In this document: positions 1 through 11,569 of the stretch, piece after piece
How positions within the stretch are numbered: position 1 is the first letter of the stretch
How the letters are laid out: each line of letters opens with the position of its first letter
DNA from: Betaproteobacteria bacterium
Lineage (GTDB): Bacteria > Pseudomonadota > Gammaproteobacteria > Burkholderiales > SG8-39
Direction of reading: 5' to 3'
DNA: 32,148 bases
Assembly: GCA_947466535.1 (NCBI GenBank)
Contig: CANIEV010000030.1
Location: 1-32,148 of the forward strand
Translations under genes and position numbers: made by a program
The notes under the pieces: generated by a model
Seen by the model: the letters and a program-made list of their open reading frames with translations, nothing else
The model's database searches: none
Told to the model about the DNA's origin: nothing

Positions 1-50
1 ACCCCCGGCGTGACAGGCCGGTATTCTAACCAACTGAACTACCACTCCGC
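1..50 (-). tRNA. tRNA-Asp (GUC), 3' part missing at window edge
   Basis: Read on the minus strand, bases 50 down to 1 give the acceptor 5' strand, D arm and anticodon arm of a tRNA. The anticodon loop holds GUC (complement of 12-14), which is tRNA-Asp. The variable loop, T arm and 3' end lie outside the window. It follows tRNA-Val on the same strand with about 22 bases between them, so the two are probably co-transcribed. Confidence 0.9.
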
Positions 51-72
51 GACAACTGCAACTCCAAAACCC

Positions 73-147
73 TGGTGGGTGCTGTAGGGGTCGAACCTAC
101 GACATTCGCCTTGTAAGGGCGACGCTCTACCGCTGAGCTAAGCACCC
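73..147 (-). tRNA. tRNA-Val (UAC)
   Basis: A complete cloverleaf is seen on the minus strand. The acceptor arm GGGTGCT pairs with AGCACCC, the T-arm contains GGTTCGA, and the anticodon is UAC (complement of 113-115). The 3' CCA is encoded (complement of 73-75). It lies between hupB and tRNA-Asp, a common order downstream of lon-hupB in Betaproteobacteria. Confidence 0.95.
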
Positions 148-265
148 CGCTACAACACACCCTGTACTACACAATACTTTTGCCCGTTACCTGATGCCTG
201 TGCTTCGCTGCTCTTTGAGTTCATCCGCCGCAACTTCACGACAGGTATCGCTCAAAAGAGGATTG

Positions 266-538
266 TTAGTTTAACGCATCTTTGAGCGCTTTGCCAGGGC
301 GAAACTTCGGAACACGTGCTGCCTTGATCTTGATCGCTGCTCCTGTGCGCGGATTGCGCCCGGCGCGCGCTGCACGTTTGCCCACATGGAACGTTCCGAA
401 CCCGACCAGTGTGACCTGATTGCCTTTTTTCAGGCTCGACTTGATCGCTGCAAGCGTCGCATCAAGCGAACGTTCGGCTGCGGCCTTGGAAAGGTCGGCT
501 GCCTTGGCGATGTGCTCGATGATCTCTAACTTGTTCAC
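266..538 (-). CDS. hupB: DNA-binding protein HU-beta
   Basis: A 90-residue nucleoid protein of the HU/IHF family, the usual length. It binds and bends DNA as a dimer in the nucleoid. The N-terminal helical dimerisation part (about 1-45) leads into the GFGTF turn at 46-50, then the beta arm with the R-N-P triplet at 61-63, whose proline intercalates in DNA, and the C-terminal R-P-G-K at 80-83. The start is GTG at 538, preceded by an AGGGG ribosome site, and begins M-N-K-L as is typical of HupB. It lies downstream of lon on the same strand, the usual order, but has its own probable promoter at 699-727 and a leader of about 150 bases. The absence of IHF-specific features and the lon neighbourhood favour HU-beta over IHF. 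Confidence 0.96.
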   Translation of the reverse strand: MNKLEIIEHIAKAADLSKAAAERSLDATLAAIKSSLKKGNQVTLVGFGTFHVGKRAARAGRNPRTGAAIKIKAARVPKFRPGKALKDALN

Positions 539-576
539 GTAACTACCCCTTTTGATTGTTATGTGGCGTGGTGTTT

Positions 577-595
577 AGGTTGCAGAATACAACCT
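577..595. repeat. inverted repeat in hupB leader
   Basis: Perfect 6-base arms AGGTTG (577-582) and CAACCT (590-595) are separated by 7 bases, about 40 bases upstream of the hupB start. It could form a small RNA hairpin in the leader or be a protein-binding site. The arms are short, so chance is not excluded. Confidence 0.4.
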
Positions 596-698
596 GCAGT
601 TAATCTTTGACGCTGTTCGGTTGTCGGTGTTCTGCCGGCTTGATGCGCGTTCGGGCCGAATCCTTAATTTCTCTTTGCAACGATGCAACGCTTGATTG

Positions 699-727
699 AT
701 TTAACAGCCAGTCATGAGGAGTGTCAA
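699..727 (-). promoter_or_regulatory. sigma70-type promoter of hupB
   Basis: On the minus strand a perfect -35 box TTGACA (complement of 722-727) is followed after 17 bases by TTAAAT (complement of 699-704), 4 of 6 matches to the -10 consensus. Transcription would start near 692 and give hupB a leader of about 150 bases. Spacing and the perfect -35 make this one of the better promoter candidates in the window. Confidence 0.65.
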
Positions 728-869
728 GAAAATTGGCTGATACCCGATCATTCAAGTGCAGAAACGAGAACGGACGTCAAGAGCATTGAATCACGGAGCA
801 ACGCTTTGTTCTGCTGCAATGCGCACCGCATCGTGCGACGAGGCGTGCACCGTGATGCTCGGCGAATGC

Positions 870-3284
<2,415 letters not shown>

Positions 3285-3317
3285 GGCATTTCCAAAAGGT
3301 TGGGTATCGAAGTGAAC

Positions 3318-3343
3318 TTGGGGGCGTTTCGCCGAAAATCAAG
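3318..3343 (-). promoter_or_regulatory. possible heat-shock (sigma32) promoter of lon
   Basis: On the minus strand CTTGAT (complement of 3338-3343) is followed after 13 bases by CCCCCAA (complement of 3318-3324). This resembles the sigma32 pattern CTTGAA with CCCCAT at similar spacing. It lies 34 to 59 bases upstream of the lon start. A perfect 7-base inverted repeat, GTTTCGC (3326-3332) and GCGAAAC (3343-3349), overlaps the site. Both boxes are imperfect. Confidence 0.4.
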
Positions 3344-3439
3344 CGAAACCCGTGGACAAACCACCGCTGGTTCCCCCGGAACGGCGAAAAAAACGCGTCC
3401 CCGCCCAGGTCTGCGCAAAAGGGCCGCGCGGAGTGCAAC

Positions 3440-4705
3440 TCAGGCCGAACCCGCCACGCGGGGCTGGTCGGCGTAAATGAGCAGCGGTTTGCCGTCGCCG
3501 GTGACGGTGGACTCGTCCACCACCACCTTGGAGACGTTTTCGAGCGCAGGCAGGTCATACATCGTGTCGAGCAGGACATGCTCGAGGATGGAACGCAGGC
3601 CGCGCGCGCCGGTCTTGCGCGCAAGCGCTTTTTTCGCGATCGCGAGCAGTCCCGCCTGACGGACTTCAAGTTCCGCCCCTTCCATCGCGAACAGCTTCTG
3701 GTACTGCTTGATAAGCGCGTTCTTTGGCGCGGTGAGTATCTCGATCAACGCTGGTTCATCGAGCTCGCCAAGCGTCGCTACCACCGGCAGACGGCCAACG
3801 AATTCCGGGATCAGACCGAACTTGATCAGATCCTCGGGCTCGACCATCTGCAGCAGCTCGCTCACTTCCTTCGAACTGGTCATGCTCTTCACGTCCGCGC
3901 CGAAGCCGATGCCGCTCTTCTCCGTACGGTTGCGCACGACCTTCTCCAGACCGTCGAATGCGCCGCCGCAGATAAAGAGGATGTTCGTGGTGTCGACCTG
4001 GACGAAGTCCTGGTTCGGATGCTTGCGCCCGCCCTGTGGCGGCACCGACGCCGTGGTTCCCTCGATAAGCTTCAGCAGCGCCTGCTGCACGCCCTCGCCC
4101 GAGACATCGCGGGTGATCGACGGGTTGTCCGACTTGCGCGAGATCTTGTCGATCTCGTCGATGTAGACGATGCCGCGCTTGGCCTTGTCCACATCGTAGT
4201 CGCAGTTCTGCAGCAGTTTCTGGATGATGTTCTCGACATCCTCGCCAACATAGCCGGCTTCGGTCAGCGTGGTCGCATCCGCGATCACGAACGGGACGTT
4301 CAGCAGCCGCGCAAGCGTCTGCGCAAGCAGCGTCTTTCCCGAACCGGTCGGGCCGACAAGCAGGATGTTGGACTTCGCAAGCTCGACCTCGTCACTCTTG
4401 GACAGGTGCTTGAGCCGCTTGTAGTGGTTGTAGACCGCGACCGAAAGAATCTTCTTGGCGTTTTCCTGCCCGATCACGTACTCGTCGAGGATCTTGCAGA
4501 TCTCACGCGGTGTCGGCAGATCGGACTTGACGGTCTTTCCGCCCTTGTCAGCCGCGTTTTCCTCGCGAATGATGTCGTTGCAGAGTTCTATGCACTCGTC
4601 GCAGATGAAGACCGAGGGACCCGCTATCAGCTTGCGGACCTCGTGCTGGCTCTTGCCGCAGAAGGAGCAGTAAAGAAGCTTTTCACTGCCCGTTTTTTCG
4701 GTCAT
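3440..4705 (-). CDS. clpX: ATP-dependent Clp protease ATP-binding subunit ClpX
   Basis: A 421-residue AAA+ unfoldase that recognises tagged substrates and feeds them to the ClpP chamber. The N-terminal zinc-binding domain has four cysteines in two C-x2-C pairs (C13, C16, C35, C38). Walker A G-P-T-G-S-G-K-T is at 118-125 and Walker B with D-E-I-D at about 178-187. Length matches the family (about 420). It lies 67 bases downstream of clpP on the same strand, so clpP-clpX are very likely one transcript. The gap to lon is about 155 bases and carries a separate candidate promoter. Annotation is secure; the adaptor and substrate set cannot be read from sequence. Confidence 0.98.
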   Translation of the reverse strand: MTEKTGSEKLLYCSFCGKSQHEVRKLIAGPSVFICDECIELCNDIIREENAADKGGKTVKSDLPTPREICKILDEYVIGQENAKKILSVAVYNHYKRLKHLSKSDEVELAKSNILLVGPTGSGKTLLAQTLARLLNVPFVIADATTLTEAGYVGEDVENIIQKLLQNCDYDVDKAKRGIVYIDEIDKISRKSDNPSITRDVSGEGVQQALLKLIEGTTASVPPQGGRKHPNQDFVQVDTTNILFICGGAFDGLEKVVRNRTEKSGIGFGADVKSMTSSKEVSELLQMVEPEDLIKFGLIPEFVGRLPVVATLGELDEPALIEILTAPKNALIKQYQKLFAMEGAELEVRQAGLLAIAKKALARKTGARGLRSILEHVLLDTMYDLPALENVSKVVVDESTVTGDGKPLLIYADQPRVAGSA

Positions 4706-4772
4706 TCCGGTCTCCTGGTCACCCTGCTTCCTGGGTCGTATTCGATTCTTGTACGCCGAGAACCTGTTCCGC

Positions 4773-5453
<681 letters not shown>

Positions 5454-5460
5454 GCCCTCT

Positions 5461-6762
5461 TTAACCCGCCTTGGCCATCAACTCGTCGAATCCGATCGGC
5501 TTGTCTTCCACCTTCGCGTTGTCTATCACCCACTTGACCACGCTGGCTTCGAGCGCAAGCGCTTCAAACTCGGAGTACCTCTGTGGATCCGAGTATATCC
5601 ATTTTACGACCTCGGCCGGGTGCTCATAGCTTTGCGCGTAGTCCTCGATTTGCTTCTTCACGAGGTCCGGTTTCGGCTTGAGTTCCTTGACCTTCACCAG
5701 CTCGCCGATGATCAGGCCGAGGGACACGCGGCGCCTGCCCTGTTCTTCAAACATCTGCGGGTTGATAGGCAGCTGGTCCATCTTCATGCCGCGGGCCTCG
5801 AAGTCGGCGCGCATCGACTGCACCATGCGCTCGATTTCCATGTCCACGAGCGACTTGGGCAGCTCGATCGGCGTGCTGTCGGTCAGCGCCTGCATCACCT
5901 TGTTCTTGAGGTCAGCCTCGATGCGCTTGGCGACTTCGCGCTCGACGTTTCCGCGCACTTCGGTGCGCATCTTGTCGGTGTCACCGTCGGCGACTCCGAG
6001 CGACTTGGCGAATTCGCCATCGATCTCAGGCAGCACCGGCACCTCGACCGCGGTGGCGGTGGCATCGAACTGCGCGGTCTTGCCCTTGAGGTTCTCGGCC
6101 GAGTAGTCATCCGGGAACTTCACATCGAAGGTGCGCGATTCGCCCGTCTTCATCCCCGAGATGCCTTTTTCGAAATCGGGAAGCATGCGGCCTTCACCGA
6201 GAACGATCGGCATCTGGCCCTTGCCGCCGGCGAACTCCACGCCATCGAGTTTGCCGGTGAAATCAACCGTCACGCGATCGCCCTCGGCGGCGGCGCGGTC
6301 GACAGCAGCCCAAGTGACGCGCTGCTTGCGCAGGATCTCGATCGTCTTGTCGACATCGGCATCAGCCACGATGAGCGCGAGGCGCTCGATCTTCGAGCCC
6401 GACACATCACCCAGCTTGATTTCGGGATAGATCTCGAACGTTGCCGCAAAGGCTATCTGCGATTTGTCCGCCTCATCCTTCGGCTCGATGCGCGGATACC
6501 CCGCCACGCGCAGCTTGTTCTCCTGCACCGCCTGGTCGAAGCCCTTTTGCACCGCATCGCCGATCACTTCCGAGCGGACCTGCGGACCGTATTGCTGCTG
6601 CACCAGCTTGAGCGGCACCTTGCCGGGACGGAAGCCGTGCATTTTCACCGTGCGGGTGAGCTGCTTCAGGCGGTCGGAGACCTCCTTCTCTATCGAGTCG
6701 GAGGGCAGGGACAAGGTCAGCCGGCGTTCGAGCGAGCTGATCGTTTCGATTTGGGTCTGCAT
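5461..6762 (-). CDS. tig: trigger factor (ribosome-associated chaperone, peptidyl-prolyl isomerase)
   Basis: A 433-residue cytosolic chaperone that docks at the ribosome exit tunnel and shields nascent chains. The N-terminal ribosome-binding domain carries the signature F-R-P-G-K-V-P at 44-50. An FKBP-type isomerase domain follows (about 155-245), then the helical C-terminal arms. The start is ATG at 6762 (M-Q-T-Q-I), where similarity to the family begins; the frame stays open upstream through the tRNA-Leu gene, which cannot be coding. No strong ribosome site precedes this ATG. It is first of the tig-clpP-clpX block and lies downstream of tRNA-Leu on the same strand, so part of its transcription may come from the tRNA promoter. 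Confidence 0.97.
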   Translation of the reverse strand: MQTQIETISSLERRLTLSLPSDSIEKEVSDRLKQLTRTVKMHGFRPGKVPLKLVQQQYGPQVRSEVIGDAVQKGFDQAVQENKLRVAGYPRIEPKDEADKSQIAFAATFEIYPEIKLGDVSGSKIERLALIVADADVDKTIEILRKQRVTWAAVDRAAAEGDRVTVDFTGKLDGVEFAGGKGQMPIVLGEGRMLPDFEKGISGMKTGESRTFDVKFPDDYSAENLKGKTAQFDATATAVEVPVLPEIDGEFAKSLGVADGDTDKMRTEVRGNVEREVAKRIEADLKNKVMQALTDSTPIELPKSLVDMEIERMVQSMRADFEARGMKMDQLPINPQMFEEQGRRRVSLGLIIGELVKVKELKPKPDLVKKQIEDYAQSYEHPAEVVKWIYSDPQRYSEFEALALEASVVKWVIDNAKVEDKPIGFDELMAKAG

Positions 6763-6873
6763 GGATGGATAGGAGTCGTCGGCTGAATGGTTGGGGAAAA
6801 TCGCAAAACCGCGGCGATCGGGAAGTCTGAAATCGGTCGATGCTGTACTCGGTCGATGCGCGTCCGGCGTGTC

Positions 6874-6958
6874 TGGTGCGAAGGAAGGGACTCGAACCCC
6901 CACGCCTTGCGGCGCTGGAACCTAAATCCAGTGCGTCTACCAATTCCGCCACCCTCGC
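6874..6958 (-). tRNA. tRNA-Leu (UAG)
   Basis: An 85-base class II tRNA with a long variable arm is seen on the minus strand. The acceptor GCGAGGG pairs with CCTTCGC including one G-U pair. The anticodon loop holds UAG (complement of 6922-6924), and CCA is encoded (complement of 6874-6876). It lies 111 bases upstream of tig. A promoter candidate lies at 7086-7115. Confidence 0.95.
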
Positions 6959-7085
6959 CCGCCACCTTCGCGTCCGCGGACTTGCGCCCGCCTCAACCAA
7001 GGCCGCCGAATCGGCACGACCGGCCTGCAGCTGGCCCTCGCGTTCTGGAACAACGTCCGCGTCAGCCGCATTACGACAAACGATT

Positions 7086-7115
7086 ATTCTACCTCAAAGC
7101 CCCCTATACTGTCAG
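7086..7115 (-). promoter_or_regulatory. sigma70-type promoter for tRNA-Leu (and possibly tig)
   Basis: On the minus strand CTGACA (complement of 7110-7115; 5 of 6 to the -35 consensus) is followed after 18 bases by TAGAAT (complement of 7086-7091; 5 of 6 to the -10 consensus). It points to tRNA-Leu, leaving a leader of about 120 bases. It overlaps a plus-strand -10-like TATACT at 7105-7110 facing hpnC. Confidence 0.6.
7105..7110 (+). promoter_or_regulatory. candidate -10 box for the hpnCDE operon
   Basis: TATACT matches 5 of 6 of the -10 consensus and lies 40 bases upstream of the hpnC ATG. No good -35 box is seen at 15 to 19 bases upstream, so the promoter would be weak or activator-dependent. 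It abuts the -35 of the divergent tRNA-Leu promoter. Confidence 0.3.
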
Positions 7116-7149
7116 CCCAAGTCATCGAAACTGCTTGAATTTTCAAGGA

Positions 7150-7971
7150 ATGTCGGTCGGTCATTACGAAAATTTCCCGGTCGCGTCGGTGCTGCTGCCG
7201 CCGCATCTGCGCCAGCCGGTCGCGGTGATCTACCGCTATGCCCGTACCGCCGATGATTTCGCCGACGAAGGCGATCTCCCTGCACCGGAACGACTTGCCC
7301 TGCTCGACGGTTATCGGCAGGAATTGCGCCGACTTGAGGCAGGCATTACGCCGAAAACCCCGCTTTTCGACGATCTCGGCGAAGTCATCCGGATCCGGAA
7401 GCTGCCGTTTCAACCGTTTTACGACCTGCTTGATGCGTTTTCGCAGGATGTGGTCAAGGCGCGCTATGCGGATTTTGACCAGGTGCTCGACTATTGCCGC
7501 CGCTCAGCCGACCCGGTCGGCCGACTGATGCTGCATTTGTATGAAGCAGTGCCCGGCCCCGACGCGAGCACCTATATCGCCTGGTCGGATTCGATCTGCT
7601 CCGCGCTGCAGCTCATCAACTTCTGGCAGGACGTGGAAATCGACTTCGCCAAAGACCGCATCTATCTCCCGCAGGACGAAATGGCGCGGCACGGCGTCAC
7701 CGAAGCGCAATTGAACGCACGCGACAGCGGCGGCGGATTCAAGCCGCTGATGCGCTTCCAGATCGATCGCGCCCGCGCGATGCTACTATCCGGCGCCCCG
7801 CTGGCACGACGCCTTCCGGGGCGCATAGGGCTGGAATTACGGATGATCGTGCAGGGCGGATTGCGGATACTCGAAAAGCTCGAACACGTGGACGGCGACG
7901 TGTTTCGCCATCGCCCCACGCTGAAGCCGCTCGACTGGCCGCTGATGCTGCTTCGGGCGGTGCGAGCTTGA
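7150..7971 (+). CDS. hpnC: squalene synthase HpnC (hydroxysqualene-forming)
   Basis: A 273-residue all-helical prenyl-synthase-fold protein. In the bacterial three-enzyme route HpnC converts presqualene diphosphate to hydroxysqualene. The first aspartate-rich motif is at 35-40 (D-D-F-A-D-E) and the second follows F-W-Q-D-V near residue 160. ATG at 7150 is chosen because the family N-terminus (H-Y-E-N-F-P-V-A-S) begins there; the frame is open upstream but crosses the tRNA-Leu region. AAGGA sits immediately before the ATG, closer than usual, and is partly inside a CTTGA/TCAAG inverted repeat (7134-7147). The stop overlaps the hpnD start by four bases, so the genes are translationally coupled. 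Confidence 0.93.
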   Translation: MSVGHYENFPVASVLLPPHLRQPVAVIYRYARTADDFADEGDLPAPERLALLDGYRQELRRLEAGITPKTPLFDDLGEVIRIRKLPFQPFYDLLDAFSQDVVKARYADFDQVLDYCRRSADPVGRLMLHLYEAVPGPDASTYIAWSDSICSALQLINFWQDVEIDFAKDRIYLPQDEMARHGVTEAQLNARDSGGGFKPLMRFQIDRARAMLLSGAPLARRLPGRIGLELRMIVQGGLRILEKLEHVDGDVFRHRPTLKPLDWPLMLLRAVRA

Positions 7972-8801
7972 GCCCCGACCAGTACTGCCAGCAAAAAGCC
8001 GCGCAAAGCGGGTCGAGCTTCTATTACTCGTTTCGATTCCTTCCGCCCGAACGCCGGCAGGCGATCACCGCGCTCTACGCCTTCTGCCGCGAAGTGGACG
8101 ACGCGGTGGACGAACCAAGCGACCCGGCGGTGGCGCTTGCGCGCATCGGCTGGTGGCGAGAGGAAGTCGCCCGCCTCTATGCCGGCAGCCCCGGACACCC
8201 GGTCACCCAGGCACTGCTCGCCGCGGTGGGCCGCTATCACCTCAAGCAGTCGGATCTACTCGAGATCATCGACGGCATGGAGATGGACCTCGATCGGGCG
8301 CGCTACGACAGCTTTGCCGAGTTGCAGCTGTACTGCCATCGCGTCGCCGGCGTGGTGGGCCTGCTCGCGGCGCGCATCTTCGGCTTTCGCAATCCGCAGA
8401 CGCTTGAATACGCGGAAAAGCTCGGCCTCGCGTTCCAGCTCACCAACATCATCCGCGATGTCGGCGAGGACGCGCGCATGAACCGCATCTACCTGCCGGT
8501 GGAAGACCTTCGGACATTCGAGGTGCCCGCCGCCGACATCCTCGGCGCGAATTACACCGAGGGGTTTCGCCGGCTGATGGCGTTCGAAGCCGATCGCGCG
8601 GAGCGCATCTACGACGAAGCGATGGCGCTCCTCCCGGAAGAAGACCGCCGTGCGCAGCGACCGGGTCTGATGATGGCCGGCATCTACCGCACGCTCCTTG
8701 GCGAAATCCGTCGCGACGGATTCCGGGTGCTCTCGCAGCGAACCGCGCTGACCCCGATGCGCAAGCTCTGGATCGCGTGGCGCACATGGATGACCGCGTA
8801 A
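7968..8801 (+). CDS. hpnD: presqualene diphosphate synthase HpnD
   Basis: A 277-residue trans-isoprenyl diphosphate synthase that condenses two farnesyl diphosphates to presqualene diphosphate, the first committed step to squalene and hopanoids or carotenoids. The first aspartate motif is D44-D45-A-V-D48 and the second, R-D-V-G-E-D, lies near 160-165, followed by N-R-I-Y-L-P typical of the family. The start appears to be TTG at 7968, inside the hpnC stop (TTGA overlap). It overlaps hpnE by 16 bases. Reductive squalene synthase (SQS) is less likely because hpnC and hpnE flank it. Confidence 0.93.
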   Translation: MSPDQYCQQKAAQSGSSFYYSFRFLPPERRQAITALYAFCREVDDAVDEPSDPAVALARIGWWREEVARLYAGSPGHPVTQALLAAVGRYHLKQSDLLEIIDGMEMDLDRARYDSFAELQLYCHRVAGVVGLLAARIFGFRNPQTLEYAEKLGLAFQLTNIIRDVGEDARMNRIYLPVEDLRTFEVPAADILGANYTEGFRRLMAFEADRAERIYDEAMALLPEEDRRAQRPGLMMAGIYRTLLGEIRRDGFRVLSQRTALTPMRKLWIAWRTWMTA

Positions 8802-10075
8802 GCGCGCGGGTCGCCGTCATCGGCGGCGGTTGGGCGGGGCTGTCCGCGGCGGTCACACTCGCCAAACGCGGCCGCAAGGTCACGCTGTTCGAAGCCGCAC
8901 GCACGCTCGGCGGCCGCGCCCGCAGGGTTGACATCGACGACATCGCGCTCGACAACGGCCAGCACATCCTGATCGGCGCCTACCGCGAGACGCTCGCGAT
9001 GATGCGCACGGTCGGCGCCGACCCCGAACGCCTGCTGCTTCGCCTGCCGCTCGAAATGCGCTATGCCGACGGTTTTCATATGCGCACGCCGCGCCTGCCG
9101 TTTCCGCTCAACCTCGCCGCGGCGATGCTGTTCGCCGAGGGCCTGCCGCTCGGGCAGGCAGTCGCTGCGATGCGCTTCATGCGAAGGCTGGAAGCCGCCG
9201 GATTTCGCGTGCAGCCGGATCGAAGCGTGCGGCAGTTCCTCGACGAGCAAGGCCAGCGCGGCAGCGTTCTCGCGCATCTCTGGGAGCCGCTCTGCGTCTC
9301 GGCGCTCAACACCCCGATCGCGCACGCGTCGGCGCAGGTCTTTGCCAACGTATTGCGCGACGGCCTCACCGGACGCCGCGAGAACAGCGACCTGCTGGTG
9401 CCGCGCGTCGATCTCGGCCGACTCCTGCCCGAACCCGCCATCGCCTTCATCCACGGCCAGGGCGGCGAGGTGCGCACCGGAGCGGCGATACGCCGGATCG
9501 GCCGCGACGATCTGGGCTTCCTGCTCGACGAGGTCGAGGAACGCTTCGATCATGTCGTCGTCGCGGTCGGGCCGCAGCACGCAAGCGCGCTCCTCGCCGA
9601 TTTCCCCGCGCTCTCCGTCACCCGCGCCGCGATCGACGCGCTTGCCTATGAACCGATTGTCACCTGCTACCTGCAGTACCCGCAGCACGTCACCCTGGCC
9701 TCGCCGATGCTAGGCTTCTGCGGCGGAATCGTGCAGTGGGTGTTCGACCGCGGACAACTCGGCGGACCGAAAGGCCTGCTTGCCGCGGTGATCAGCGCCT
9801 CGGGCGTCCATGAAGAACTCGCACGCGACGCTCTTGCCGCGCGCATCCATCATGAACTCGAAGGCGCACTCGGCACGCTGCCCGCGCACCGGATGTTCCA
9901 GGTGATCACCGAACGCCGCGCCACCTTCTCCTGCACACCGGGACTCGCGCGACCCGGCCGCGACACGCCGTTGCCCGGCCTGCTGCTCGCCGGCGACTAT
10001 GTCGCAAGCGACTACCCCGGCACGCTCGAGGCCGCGGTGCGAAGCGGCATCGCTGCAGCGCAGGCCTGCAATTGA
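8786..10075 (+). CDS. hpnE: hydroxysqualene dehydroxylase HpnE (FAD-dependent)
   Basis: A 429-residue FAD-dependent amine-oxidase-fold protein. In the HpnCDE route it reduces hydroxysqualene to squalene. The N-terminal dinucleotide-binding motif V-I-G-G-G-W-A-G-L-S is right after the start, and a phytoene-desaturase-like FAD region (G-G-R-A-R-R) follows. The C-terminus has the L-L-A-G-D-Y pattern that contacts FAD. ATG at 8786 is preferred; a GTG at 8777 would add three residues. The gene overlaps hpnD by 16 bases, closing a tight operon. No squalene-hopene cyclase is in the window, so the end product (hopanoid or other) is not shown. It converges on radA. Confidence 0.92.
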   Translation: MDDRVSARVAVIGGGWAGLSAAVTLAKRGRKVTLFEAARTLGGRARRVDIDDIALDNGQHILIGAYRETLAMMRTVGADPERLLLRLPLEMRYADGFHMRTPRLPFPLNLAAAMLFAEGLPLGQAVAAMRFMRRLEAAGFRVQPDRSVRQFLDEQGQRGSVLAHLWEPLCVSALNTPIAHASAQVFANVLRDGLTGRRENSDLLVPRVDLGRLLPEPAIAFIHGQGGEVRTGAAIRRIGRDDLGFLLDEVEERFDHVVVAVGPQHASALLADFPALSVTRAAIDALAYEPIVTCYLQYPQHVTLASPMLGFCGGIVQWVFDRGQLGGPKGLLAAVISASGVHEELARDALAARIHHELEGALGTLPAHRMFQVITERRATFSCTPGLARPGRDTPLPGLLLAGDYVASDYPGTLEAAVRSGIAAAQACN

Positions 10076-10198
10076 CCCGCGTCCACGCCTGTCACGGGTG
10101 AATTGCCAACTTTAGCAATCGATTTGACCGTTTTCACGCACCTCTGCTTGACCTGAAAACTGAAAAGTGAGCAATTGACGGTTGGGACTGCCGGGGAA

Positions 10199-11557
10199 TC
10201 AGAGCGAACGGCACCTCGACACCGCGTCCGAAACGCGATCCACCGCGATGATCTCCAGCCCCTCGATCGGCTGCTTCGGCCGGTTGGCGGTGGGAATGAT
10301 CGCCTGCGTGAACCCGAGCTTTGCCGCCTCGCGCAGCCGCTCCTGCCCGCGCGGCGCGGGACGGATCTCGCCCGCCAGCCCCACCTCGCCGAACACCGCG
10401 AGCTTGCCCGGCAGCGCACGGTCGGTGAGCGACGAGACGATCGCAAGCAGCACCGCAAGATCCGCCGCCGGCTCACTGATCCGCACCCCGCCCACCGCGT
10501 TCACGAACACGTCCTGGTCGTAGCAGGCGATGCCCGCATGCCGGTGCAGCACCGCGAGCAGCATCGCCAGCCGGTTCTGCTCAAGGCCCACGGTCAGACG
10601 CCGCGGGTTTGGCGCGTGCGAACTGTCCACCAGCGCCTGGATTTCCACCAGCAGCGGTCGCGTGCCTTCCTGCGTAACAAGTATGCAGGCGCCCGACACG
10701 TCCGCCGCGTGACCCGACAGGAACAACGCCGACGGATTCGCCACGCCGCGCAGGCCCCGGTCGGTCATCGCGAACACGCCAAGCTCGTTGACCGCGCCAA
10801 AGCGGTTCTTGAACGCGCGCACCAGCCGATGACTGGAGTGCGTGTCGCCTTCGAAATACAGCACGGTGTCGACGATGTGCTCCACCACCCGCGGCCCGGC
10901 GAGCGCGCCTTCCTTGGTGACGTGGCCCACGAGGATCACCACCGTGCCGCGCTCCTTGGCGAAGCGGGTGAGCTGCGCCACGCATTCGCGTACCTGCGCC
11001 ACCGACCCCGGTGCCGAACTCAGGCCCTCGGAATACAGCGTCTGGATCGAGTCGATCACCGCCACGTCGGGCTTGGCTTCATCGAGCGCAGCGAGGATGC
11101 GTTCGAGCTGGATCTCCGCCAGCAGCTCGATCGAGCTCGAATCGAGCGACAGCCGCTGCGCGCGCAGCGCCACCTGCTCGGCGGATTCCTCGCCGCTCAC
11201 ATACAACGCGGGAACCTTCTGCCCGAGTTGCGCCAGCGCCTGCAGGAGCAGGGTCGATTTGCCCACGCCGGGATCGCCGCCGATCAGCACCACCTGCCCC
11301 GCCACCAGCCCGCCGCCAAGCACCCGGTCGAATTCCGGAATGCCGGTGTCGATCCGCGGCGCATTCTTCGCGCTGACATCCGAGAGCTTCAGCCGCGAGG
11401 AGGTCTTGGCGAGACTCGAGAAGCGGTTGCGCGTCGGGCCTTCCGCCACCGTCTCGACCAGGGTGTTCCACACCCCGCAGCTCGGGCACTGGCCCTGCCA
11501 CTTGGAGGTGTTCCCGCCGCACTCGGTACAGGTGTAGACCGACTTCGCTTTTGCCAA
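10199..11557 (-). CDS. radA: DNA repair protein RadA (Sms)
   Basis: A 452-residue RecA-related ATPase that drives branch migration of recombination intermediates and helps DNA repair. The N-terminal C4 zinc finger has C10, C13, C24 and C27. Walker A G-G-D-P-G-V-G-K-S-T is at 93-102. The RadA-specific K-N-R-F-G motif is present near residue 255, followed by a Lon-protease-like C-terminal domain without an obvious catalytic pair. The start is a TTG at 11557 giving M-A-K-A-K, preceded by GGAGAAGG; no ATG fits. It begins 12 bases after the alr stop, so alr-radA form an operon. Confidence 0.97.
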   Translation of the reverse strand: MAKAKSVYTCTECGGNTSKWQGQCPSCGVWNTLVETVAEGPTRNRFSSLAKTSSRLKLSDVSAKNAPRIDTGIPEFDRVLGGGLVAGQVVLIGGDPGVGKSTLLLQALAQLGQKVPALYVSGEESAEQVALRAQRLSLDSSSIELLAEIQLERILAALDEAKPDVAVIDSIQTLYSEGLSSAPGSVAQVRECVAQLTRFAKERGTVVILVGHVTKEGALAGPRVVEHIVDTVLYFEGDTHSSHRLVRAFKNRFGAVNELGVFAMTDRGLRGVANPSALFLSGHAADVSGACILVTQEGTRPLLVEIQALVDSSHAPNPRRLTVGLEQNRLAMLLAVLHRHAGIACYDQDVFVNAVGGVRISEPAADLAVLLAIVSSLTDRALPGKLAVFGEVGLAGEIRPAPRGQERLREAAKLGFTQAIIPTANRPKQPIEGLEIIAVDRVSDAVSRCRSL

Positions 11558-11569
11558 TGCCTTCTCCGT

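Larger units (their letters stand above)
539..869 (-). other. lon-hupB intergenic region (331 bases)
   Basis: No convincing protein gene lies here; the short plus-strand frame at 683-880 has no family features. Read on the minus strand the gap holds a good sigma70-type promoter (699-727), then an untranslated leader of about 150 bases. The leader contains two inverted repeats: TTGCA/TGCAA at 675-688 near the predicted transcript start, and AGGTTG/CAACCT at 577-595. I see no clear terminator hairpin with a T-run behind lon, so some read-through from lon into hupB is possible. Confidence 0.6.

Noticed and set aside
10130-10160. Terminator between hpnE and radA
   Set aside because: GTTTTCA and TGAAAAC pair over 7 bases, but the loop is 17 bases, the stem is AT-rich and no T-run follows.
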